Position numbers and translations under genes: made by a program | Shown: piece after piece, positions 27,005 to 33,743 of the stretch | Layout of the letters: each line of letters opens with the position of its first letter | How positions within the stretch are numbered: position 1 is the stretch's first letter | DNA from: Desulfuromonadales bacterium | Lineage (GTDB): Bacteria > Desulfobacterota > Desulfuromonadia > Desulfuromonadales > BM103 | DNA: 64,000 bases | Direction of reading: 5' to 3' | NCBI GenBank assembly: GCA_027065695.1 | Contig: JAMONP010000085.1 | Coordinates: forward strand, 1-64,000 | The notes under the pieces: model-generated | Databases searched by the model: none | What the model was told of the DNA's origin: nothing | The model's input: the letters and a program-made list of their open reading frames with translations, nothing else

Positions 27005-28414
27005 ATGAATCAAATATATGATCTGATCGTTATTGGTGGTGGCCCAGGCGGCTATGTCGCCGCAATTCGTGCAGCCCAACTCGGCTCCACCGTTGCCGTC
27101 ATCGAAAAACGTAAAGCCCTAGGCGGCACCTGCCTCAACGAAGGCTGCATTCCAAGTAAGGCCCTGCTCGATTCAAGCGAACTTTTTGCTCAGGCTCGCG
27201 ATAAGTTCGCCGGTCACGGCATCCTGGTGGATCCTCCCACGCTTGACCTCGGCAAGATGATGAAGCGTAAACAGGACATCATCACGCGCTTGACTCGTGG
27301 CATTGCCAGCCTCTTCAAAAAGAACCAGATTACCCTGGTGACCGGCACTGGTCGGATCGGTTCTGCCATGGAGAATGGACCGCTGCAGGTGATTGCAACA
27401 ACCGATGATGGCGAACAGACGATCCAGGGAAAACGCATTCTTCTGGCAACCGGCAGTGTTGCGATCGATATCCCCGGTCTGCCACAAGATGGTAAACAGG
27501 TCGGACAGGCCCGCGATGCTCTGGAGTACGATGCTGTCCCCGAACATCTGGTCGTCATTGGTGGCGGTTACATCGGCCTGGAGCTTGGCTCTGTATGGCT
27601 GCGGCTCGGTTCCAAAGTGACTGTTGTCGAAATGCTCGAAGAGATGCTGCCAAGCACTGACAAAGAAGTGACCGCAACTTTATTGAAAAACCTGAAAAAG
27701 CAAGGTATGACCATTCATGCCGGAACCAAAGTCGCTGGTATGGAACAAACCGAACAGGGCGTCACCCTCAAACTTGAAGGCAAAATTGAGGAGTCATTGA
27801 ACTGTGACAAGGTTCTGGTAGCTGTCGGACGCAAACCATGTATTGACGGGCTTGGGCTTGATGACGCAGGGGTCAAACTGGACGACATGAAACGTATCGC
27901 CGTCGATGACAACTATCAGACCAGCGTGCCGAACATCTTCGCCATCGGTGACCTGATCCACGGCCCGATGTTGGCTCACAAGGCCATGGATGAAGGCGTT
28001 GTCTTCGCTGAACAAATGGCCGGCGAGAACCCTGTCGTCGATTACAACCTGATTCCGGGAGTTGTCTACACCCACCCGGAAGCGGCATCGATCGGTGCCA
28101 CGGAAGAGCAGCTTAAAGAACATGGGACAGTCTATAAAACTGGTCGTTTTCCCTTCATGGCCAGTGGCCGCGCCCGTGCTATGGATAATGTCGACGGCTT
28201 CGTCAAGGTTCTGGCCAACCCGAAAAGTGGCCGTATTCTCGGTGTACACATCATTGGCCCTTACGCCTCGGAACTGATCAGTGAAGCAGTCACCATCATG
28301 GCTTTTGATGGCAGTGTCGAAGATGTCGCCCTGACCATGCATGCCCACCCGACGCTGAGCGAGGCCTTCAAGGAAGCAGCGCTTGGGGCTTTTGGCAAGA
28401 CTGTACACGGTTGA
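27005..28414 (+). CDS. lpd: Dihydrolipoyl dehydrogenase (E3)
   Basis: 469 residues. Redox disulfide GGTCLNEGCIPSKALL, FAD motif VIGGGPGGYVAAIRAAQLG, NAD motif VIGGGYIGLELGSVWLRLG and the C-terminal active-site HAHPTLSEA (His-Glu) are all present. AGGAG precedes ATG 27005. It reoxidises dihydrolipoamide on SucB, giving NADH, and completes a contiguous E1-E2-E3 set. Confidence 0.97.
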   Translation: MNQIYDLIVIGGGPGGYVAAIRAAQLGSTVAVIEKRKALGGTCLNEGCIPSKALLDSSELFAQARDKFAGHGILVDPPTLDLGKMMKRKQDIITRLTRGIASLFKKNQITLVTGTGRIGSAMENGPLQVIATTDDGEQTIQGKRILLATGSVAIDIPGLPQDGKQVGQARDALEYDAVPEHLVVIGGGYIGLELGSVWLRLGSKVTVVEMLEEMLPSTDKEVTATLLKNLKKQGMTIHAGTKVAGMEQTEQGVTLKLEGKIEESLNCDKVLVAVGRKPCIDGLGLDDAGVKLDDMKRIAVDDNYQTSVPNIFAIGDLIHGPMLAHKAMDEGVVFAEQMAGENPVVDYNLIPGVVYTHPEAASIGATEEQLKEHGTVYKTGRFPFMASGRARAMDNVDGFVKVLANPKSGRILGVHIIGPYASELISEAVTIMAFDGSVEDVALTMHAHPTLSEAFKEAALGAFGKTVHG

Positions 28415-28502
28415 CCAGGATTACATGGAACATCGATAACCAATCGCTCTCTTTACTTCCAGACACTTCTGGTTAGAGACAAACATTTAAGAAACATGAC
28501 TG

Positions 28503-29120
28503 ATGAATAAATTTTTATGGTTATTATGCGCTGCTACTCTGATGCTTGTCGCATGCGCCAAAAACGACACGGAAGTTGTGAGTGTCTGGAAAGATCAGAC
28601 TAAAACTGGAAAGATAAACAAGGTTTTTGTTCTTGCCGTCGTCCAGGAACCATCCTATCGCCGTTTGGTTGAGTATGGCATTGCCGACAGCCTTAATGCG
28701 ACCCATCTTCGGGCCATACCGACCCTCGATACATTTCCAAACATCGACGATATTGACAAAACCGTTGCTGCCAAGATGATTAAAGAGTTTGGCATCGACA
28801 GCATTCTTCTGATCCGTCTTGTCGATCGGAAAGTCGAAACGACCTACGTCAGTGGAACATCTTACTACGATGGTTTATATGGGAACCGGTATGCTGGAGG
28901 GTGGTATAACTATTACGGGGGCGGTTATAATCGTTTTATGACTCCCGGATATACCATAGAAAATTATATTTCCACGGTAGAGACAGCAATATTTGATATT
29001 GCCACCGATAAAGTCCTCTGGACGACACTCACCACAACCAAGGGAAATGTCGTCCCCGAGGCCATAAAAGATTACCTTCTGACGATCAACAAATCTTTGG
29101 CTGAGAGTGGGCTCTTCTGA
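28503..29120 (+). CDS. Outer-membrane or periplasmic lipoprotein, DUF4136-like
   Basis: 205 residues with a lipoprotein signal peptide (FLWLLCAATLMLVACAK; lipobox LVAC, lipidated Cys 18). The mature part has an alpha/beta pattern (KVFVLAVVQEPSYRRLVEYGIADSL, MIKEFGIDSILLIRLVD) and a Tyr/Gly-rich loop (YYDGLYGNRYAGGWYNYYGG) before the C-terminal strands. This resembles small DUF4136-type lipoproteins, but I am not certain. Function unknown. It is about 90 bp after lpd and probably separately transcribed. Confidence 0.75.
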   Translation: MNKFLWLLCAATLMLVACAKNDTEVVSVWKDQTKTGKINKVFVLAVVQEPSYRRLVEYGIADSLNATHLRAIPTLDTFPNIDDIDKTVAAKMIKEFGIDSILLIRLVDRKVETTYVSGTSYYDGLYGNRYAGGWYNYYGGGYNRFMTPGYTIENYISTVETAIFDIATDKVLWTTLTTTKGNVVPEAIKDYLLTINKSLAESGLF

Positions 29121-29145
29121 TACGGGGGGTGTCAGCTAACCTCGT

Positions 29146-29183
29146 AAACCGGGCAAAGCAGATGAACCTTGCTTTGCCCCTAC
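29146..29183 (+). repeat. REP hairpin, copy 1
   Basis: GGGCAAAGCA-GATGAACCT-TGCTTTGCCC followed by CTAC. It is a 10-bp perfect stem and differs from copy 2 (29480-29517) by a paired A-T to G-C change within the stem. It lies just after the 3' end of the RAYT pseudogene. Confidence 0.85.
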
Positions 29184-29193
29184 AGGCTTTGCT

Positions 29194-29790
29194 CTACATA
29201 TTGTTGGGGTTGTTCTTGTCCATGTTCCATTTCATTGGGTTGTCCACAATATATTGCCGATATGTGGCCAATTCATTTGCGTTGCGGATCACCCGTTCAT
29301 AATAATTGCGCTGCCAAACCGGACAACCTGGACTACTCCTGATTTTGTTGATTTTTCACGTTGCAACCGACTTGAAATTTTGAATGACCGCACAAAGCGA
29401 CTCTGATGCCGTCCCCTGCATACCATGGACTTTGCCCTTCTTCGCTACTTTGCCCGTGTCATCACCACGATTACCACAAAAACCGGGCGAAGCAGATGAA
29501 CCTTGCTTCGCCCCTACGGATTTGGTGATATGCATTATTCCGTGAATGTGGTTCGGCATAATGGCATGTGTATCCAGGTTGATATTGGTAAAATGTTCCG
29601 GCAACCGACACCATAAGGATTCAGCGGTTATGCCCATTTCATTCAACCGCATTTCCTCATCTTCAATTGCTCCAAACAGACATTCTCTCTGCCAGGTGCA
29701 AATAGTCACAAAATATGCTCCTTCACAAGAATAATCATATCCTTTTAGACGTAATGATTGACGGTGATGAATGTCGGGGTTAAAGGCCAT
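29194..29790 (-). pseudogene. REP-associated tyrosine transposase (RAYT) with in-frame stop
   Basis: A frame of 198 codons from ATG 29790 to TAG 29194-29196, interrupted by TGA at 29356-29358 where family logic expects CGA (Arg). The N-terminal part has GAYFVTICTWQRECLFG and the HUH motif MPNHIHGIMHI. After the stop the same frame continues CPVWQRNYYERVIRNANELA and YRQYIVDNPMKW, which is the helix carrying the catalytic tyrosine. A product ending at 29359 would lack that tyrosine. A REP element lies inside the frame (29480-29517, read as VGAKQGSSASP). An IS element sits 10 bp upstream of the start. Certainly RAYT-derived; almost certainly inactive. Confidence 0.88.
29480..29517 (+). repeat. 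REP hairpin, copy 2, inside the RAYT pseudogene
   Basis: GGGCGAAGCA-GATGAACCT-TGCTTCGCCC followed by CTAC. It is a perfect 10-bp stem. Same orientation as copy 1 and identical except for the compensating pair. Confidence 0.88.
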
Positions 29791-29792
29791 AC

Positions 29793-29800
29793 TATCTATC
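29793..29800. repeat. 8-bp target-site duplication, left
   Basis: TATCTATC directly abuts the left inverted repeat of the IS element and is repeated exactly at 31237-31244. Confidence 0.88.
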
Positions 29801-31236
29801 CTGAAGTTTAGAGTTTCGTGATCTTAGAAAATTTGCCGAAGCAAAAATAGTGCTTGACAGCATGGCCGTTCTGCGCGGCCGCTATGGACGACAAGGGATA
29901 CCGCCATATCCCCAATGCCCTGTTTGACGCTATCACATTTCTGGCTCAAGCGCTGCCAAAACGTTCGGTTCCAACATGGCTGGAACTCCTTTTCGGTGCC
30001 ATGCTGACGCAAGCTGGTTTTGTCACTGAAGCCTATCTTGCGATCAACCCCAGGCGACACTGGACCAGTTACTACAAGTGGCTCCAGCAAGGTCGCTGGT
30101 CATGGGTAGCCCTAGGGCTGCAGACAGGCCAACTTGCTCTACGTCACGTCCAGAGCAAGCGTTGCTTTCTGGTAATCGATGACACGGTGGTTTTTCGTTA
30201 TTCGAAAAAAGCACCCGAATCACGCATTCATCACCAACACGGGCAAAAGACCAATCGTCCAACTTACGTCCGTGGACAAAACTGGGTCAGCTTGGCGCTG
30301 ACGGTTTCGCAAGGCTGGCGTTCACTGGCAATAGTGGCAAACTGGTTGCGGCTAAAACCCTGCTCAGGGTTGTTCAACCGTTGTTTCAGGACCACATTGC
30401 TACACTGCTTGTGGATTGCTGGTACATGCGCAAGACCTTACTCTTGCCAGCCCAACAGATGGGGTATCAGGTCATCGGTCAGGTACGTAAAGACACTGCG
30501 TTGTATTTACCACCACCGCCACACAACGGTAAACGGGGCAGACCCAGAAAGTATGGTGACAAGCTGACATCAGAGAAAGTAGCAGGCCTTCCCACGGTGA
30601 GTCAGAAACTCTTTCTTTATGGTCGTTGGCAAACACTCCATTATCGTAGTACCGAAGCCCTTGCTTACTTCCTCGGTGGACAACTCATACGGGTTGTCTG
30701 GGCACAAATGGAGCAATCTGACGGCAGCTTGTGTCAACCACGGCTATTTCTATGCACCGACTTGAGCCTTTCAGCAACCAGGATATTACTGGCTTATGGT
30801 CGCCGGTGGTCAATTGAAGATCTGTTCAACCAGCTCAAAAACCGCTGGGGATGGAAAGAGTCATGGCAGCAGACCCGACAGGTTCTGCACCGCTGGACAC
30901 AAATTCTCTCCACCAGTTATGCGCTGCCACAGTTACTAGCCATGCAAGGAGGTCGTCAAGTACAGGAACTGGCAGACTTATCTCCCTGGCGTGCCAAGCA
31001 ACCGATCACAGCCAGTCGGGTACGACAAGGCTTGGCAAGGATTTTTCGGTATGTCGACATTCGCAGCCACTGGAACCCAAAGTCGGGAAAATTCGAGCCA
31101 CAAAGAAGCCCAAAAAGGGCTGATCGACCTCTAGGTCAAGGCAAAGCCGCTTAGCTTCGGTAGTTTTCAACAATCAAAGATCGCTCTCCATGCCTGAATA
31201 GTCAGGTTAGGGGAGAGGTGTAACTCTAAACTTCAG
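29801..31236 (+). mobile_element. Insertion sequence, 1436 bp, DDE transposase type
   Basis: The ends are perfect 15-bp inverted repeats, CTGAAGTTTAGAGTT at 29801-29815 and its complement at 31222-31236, flanked by the 8-bp direct repeat TATCTATC on both sides. This proves a transposition event with borders exact to the base. It carries one broken transposase gene. Family is IS4/IS701-like by protein features; the 8-bp duplication would fit an IS4-related group better than IS701. It landed 10 bp upstream of the RAYT start codon. Confidence 0.92.
29854..31154 (+). pseudogene. Frameshifted DDE transposase of the insertion sequence
   Basis: Two overlapping frames encode one protein. The first (from 29854) gives the N-terminal region and first catalytic Asp (CFLVIDDTVVFRYSKKAPES) to about 30320. 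The second picks up near 30320 (GNSGKLVAAKTLLRVVQPLF) with the second Asp (LLVDCWYMRK) and the Glu-containing helix (RRWSIEDLFNQLKNRWGW), ending at 31154. At the switch around 30315-30325 the family-like sequence jumps, so a small deletion is more likely than programmed frameshifting; no good slippery heptamer is seen in register. Inactive as it stands. Confidence 0.85.
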
Positions 31237-31244
31237 TATCTATC
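31237..31244. repeat. 8-bp target-site duplication, right
   Basis: TATCTATC, an exact copy of 29793-29800, immediately after the right inverted repeat. Confidence 0.88.
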
Positions 31245-31315
31245 GTTACTCCGGTTGATCGATTCAAGGTTGTATAAAGCGACCTTTCTCGTTTATCCAG
31301 CTCCAGCGCATCCAT

Positions 31316-31450
31316 CTACTCCTGCTTCAGTGCCTCGCGTGTCTCAGCAACGCTGGTCAGGAGTGTTTTGTGCTCGACCAGCAATTCCTCTGGATCGCTA
31401 AGTTCATCAGCACCAGAAACTCCTGAACAGGCCATCAGCCAGAAGGGCAT
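31316..31450 (-). CDS. Possible 44-aa peptide or gene remnant
   Basis: Starts MPFWLMACSGVSGADELSD and continues as a charged helix (EELLVEHKTLLTSVAETREALKQE), which looks like natural protein rather than random sequence. TTGACA lies just upstream of the start, but no clear ribosome site. The Cys near position 8 after hydrophobic residues hints at a truncated lipoprotein. No family recognised; it could be the tail of a lost gene. Confidence 0.25.
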   Translation of the reverse strand: MPFWLMACSGVSGADELSDPEELLVEHKTLLTSVAETREALKQE

Positions 31451-31508
31451 TCAATTCTTGTCAACTATTTTGTTATTTCCCTCTTGCTATTTTTTGCTCC
31501 GCGTGGAT

Positions 31509-31527
31509 AATGTCGACATTCGACATT
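31509..31527. promoter_or_regulatory. Perfect palindrome upstream of the aminotransferase
   Basis: AATGTCGA-CAT-TCGACATT is an exact 8+3+8 inverted repeat, about 57 bp before the aminotransferase ATG. The size and symmetry fit an operator for a dimeric repressor. No adjacent regulator gene is present. Confidence 0.5.
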
Positions 31528-31583
31528 GCTGGAATATTTATCGATTCCAGTTCAAAATCAATATATTTATGCGGAGTACTCAC

Positions 31584-32879
31584 ATGAAACAGTCAGGCAC
31601 TTTTGAAAAGCACCTCAACCTTAACGTTCGAGGCTTGCCGGTATCGGCAACTCTTGGAATTAACGAGTTAAGTAATCAACTGCTGGCAGATGGTCGCCAG
31701 GTCTACAAGCTGGGATTAGGCCAGTCGCCTTTCCCGGTACCGACACCGGTGGTCGAAGAACTGCGCGCTAACGCCCATCAAAAAGCCTACCTGCCAGTAC
31801 GCGGGTTACCGGCTCTACAACAGGCGGTTGCCGAATATTATCAACGCACCCAGCATCTCAATTTCAATCCTGATCATATTCTGGTCGGTCCAGGATCCAA
31901 GGAGCTGATGTTCATCCTGCAGCTGGTCTATTACGGTGATTTGGTAATCCCGACACCGAGCTGGGTCTCCTATGCGCCTCAGGCATATATCATCGGTCGC
32001 CATGTCCACTGGCTGCCGACCCGTCGTGACAACCGCTGGCTACTGACGCCTGATGAACTTGAGAAACTATGTAAACAGGATCCGTCCAAGCCCCGTATCG
32101 TTATTCTCAACTATCCCAACAATCCGACCGGTTGCAGCTACAGCGATGTTGAGCTCAAAGCGTTGGCAGAGGTTGCCAGAGCTTATCAGGTCATTATTCT
32201 GTCCGATGAAATTTACGGTGAACTTGATTTTAAAGGCGCTCACGTATCGATCGCCCGCCACTACCCGGAAGGGACCATTATCAGCAGCGGCTTGAGTAAG
32301 TGGTGCGGTGCCGGTGGCTGGCGGCTTGGCACCTTTGCTTTTCCGGCAGCACTCGACTGGTTGATCGAGAGCATGGCAGTCGTCTCCAGCGAAACCTTTA
32401 CCGCAACCAGTGCACCAATCCAGTATGCTGCAGTCAGGGCCTTCCAGGGGGGAACCCTGATTGAAGAATATCTCAACCAGTCGAGGCGGATTCTGGAAGT
32501 GCTATGTACAACGGTCTGTGACCGTCTGACTGCGGCAGGAGCCATTGTTGCCCCACCCCAGGGAGCCTTCTACATTTTCCCGGATTTTTCCCCTCTGCAA
32601 GAGCAACTGGCAGCACGTGGCATCAACACCGCTTCGGAAATGTGTGAGCGTATTCTCGAAGAGACTGGAGTAGCGATCCTGCCTGGCAGTGCTTTCGGAC
32701 GACCTGATCACGAATTGACGACCCGAATAGCTCTTGTTGATTTTGATGGGGCTAAAGCCCTATCATGTACGGAGCGCTATCCACGCTACGAACCACTCCC
32801 TAATGAATTCGTAGATAGTTGCTGCGTCAAAGTCAGTGAAGCTGTGGATAAGCTTTGTGCCTGGATGCAGGGGCCATAA
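31584..32879 (+). CDS. Class I/II PLP-dependent aminotransferase
   Basis: 431 residues from ATG 31584, preceded by GGAG at seven bases. Fold-type I motifs are present: VGPGSKELMFIL, NYPNNPTGCSYSD, the PLP-facing LSDEIYGEL (Asp/Tyr), and SSGLSKWCGAGGWRLG with the Schiff-base Lys. It transfers amino groups between an amino acid and a 2-oxo acid in the cytoplasm; it looks closest to aspartate or aromatic aminotransferases, but the specificity is not determinable. No hisC is seen in the his cluster, yet nothing marks this enzyme as HisC. The palindrome upstream may regulate it. Confidence 0.88.
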   Translation: MKQSGTFEKHLNLNVRGLPVSATLGINELSNQLLADGRQVYKLGLGQSPFPVPTPVVEELRANAHQKAYLPVRGLPALQQAVAEYYQRTQHLNFNPDHILVGPGSKELMFILQLVYYGDLVIPTPSWVSYAPQAYIIGRHVHWLPTRRDNRWLLTPDELEKLCKQDPSKPRIVILNYPNNPTGCSYSDVELKALAEVARAYQVIILSDEIYGELDFKGAHVSIARHYPEGTIISSGLSKWCGAGGWRLGTFAFPAALDWLIESMAVVSSETFTATSAPIQYAAVRAFQGGTLIEEYLNQSRRILEVLCTTVCDRLTAAGAIVAPPQGAFYIFPDFSPLQEQLAARGINTASEMCERILEETGVAILPGSAFGRPDHELTTRIALVDFDGAKALSCTERYPRYEPLPNEFVDSCCVKVSEAVDKLCAWMQGP

Positions 32880-32974
32880 TATCGAAAGTTCTTCATACCC
32901 AAAAGCCACTTATGTTTCCCCGGCTTGGTTATGTGTTGTGCCAAAGGTAACACTGTGGGTTGAAACAAGCAGTA

Positions 32975-33043
32975 CGCCGGACCCGGAGTAATTGTGGCAA
33001 CGAGTGCAATCGAAGTAAAAAGCAACCAACTGTCATAGTTCAT
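32975..33043 (-). pseudogene. LysE-family exporter remnant (N-terminus only)
   Basis: MNYDSWLLFTSIALVATITP followed by GPA is the unmistakable first helix and TPGP motif of LysE/RhtB amino-acid exporters. After about 23 codons the sequence loses all similarity and runs on as non-membrane residues toward the aminotransferase 3' end. The rest of a roughly 200-residue transporter is missing. Confidence 0.65.
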
Positions 33044-33091
33044 AAAACAATGTACCTTTATACTCAAAGGTGAATCAGTGCGCTCAGACGA

Positions 33092-33128
33092 AAAACCCGC
33101 CCTCAGTATTAACTTAAGGGCGGGTTTT
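33092..33128 (-). terminator. Bidirectional terminator after the universal stress gene
   Basis: AAAACCCGCCCT and AGGGCGGGTTTT form a 12-bp perfect stem with A and T runs on either side. It lies 27 bp past the stop of the universal stress gene on the minus strand. Confidence 0.88.
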
Positions 33129-33154
33129 CTCACAATCATATCTTTCGCAACTTA

Positions 33155-33646
33155 TCAGCCATCTGAAGGAGGGACTATCACAACAGTCCGATGCGTTTTA
33201 CGCAAAATCTTTTCGGCTGCGCTACCTAAAAATGCGTAACGCAACTTGCCCTTGCTATGGCTGCCAAGAATGATCATATCGACATCCAGACGATCAGCAA
33301 CGCTGAGAATCATCGGTGCTGCGTCACCATGGTGAACCTCGACCTTCGGAGGGTGGAGGATTTCCTCCTCCATCAGTTCAGCTTCCTTCGCAATGATGTC
33401 ATGTAGCTGCTCGCGCGTTTTCTCAGCCAACTCTGCTTCGTTTTGCGCATTCAGTCTTGCCAGTTTATCCGCTCCCATGGTCAGAGCCACCATATTCAGC
33501 ACTGAGGCATCGACTGTCGGCATGACGTGCAGCACATGAACCTGTGCGTGAAATCTACGGCCCAACTCCAAAGCATAACGAACAACGTTAGAAGACTCTT
33601 TGCTCAAATCTTTCGCAACCAGAATCTTTTCAAGTTTAATACTCAC
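33155..33646 (-). CDS. Universal stress protein (UspA family)
   Basis: 163 residues. KILVAKDLSKESSNVVRYAL starts the Usp fold and DVDMIILGSHSKGKLRYAFLGSAAEKILRKT carries the ATP loop. The first half of that loop is GSHSKG rather than the common GSHGxG, so nucleotide binding may be altered. TRAP transporters are often encoded with a Usp partner (for example TeaD beside TeaABC), where the stress protein tunes transport. Here it follows the TRAP permease by about 100 bp and ends the operon. Confidence 0.92.
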   Translation of the reverse strand: MSIKLEKILVAKDLSKESSNVVRYALELGRRFHAQVHVLHVMPTVDASVLNMVALTMGADKLARLNAQNEAELAEKTREQLHDIIAKEAELMEEEILHPPKVEVHHGDAAPMILSVADRLDVDMIILGSHSKGKLRYAFLGSAAEKILRKTHRTVVIVPPSDG

Positions 33647-33743
33647 GGTATTCTCCTCTCTTCACCAACCCGCTAAGTAAATCACCGCACACCTTAACCA
33701 CATACCACTCAATAGGCAGGTGGGTTTTAACTGATCAAATCGA

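Larger units (their letters stand above)
31245..31583. other. Intergenic remnant region upstream of the aminotransferase
   Basis: About 340 bp between the IS and the aminotransferase. It holds a possible 44-residue minus-strand frame and a perfect palindrome at 31509-31527. Otherwise no recognisable gene; before the IS insertion it would have been the upstream flank of the RAYT gene. Confidence 0.5.

Noticed and set aside
29356-29358. TGA as a selenocysteine codon in the RAYT frame
   Set aside because: RAYT enzymes are not known selenoproteins, no SECIS-like hairpin was recognised after the TGA, and CGA to TGA decay is simpler in a gene already damaged by an IS.
30300-30400. Programmed -1 frameshift in the IS transposase
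   Set aside because: The protein-like sequence switches frames near 30320, well before the end of the first frame, without a slippery heptamer in register; apparent residues are missing at the join.
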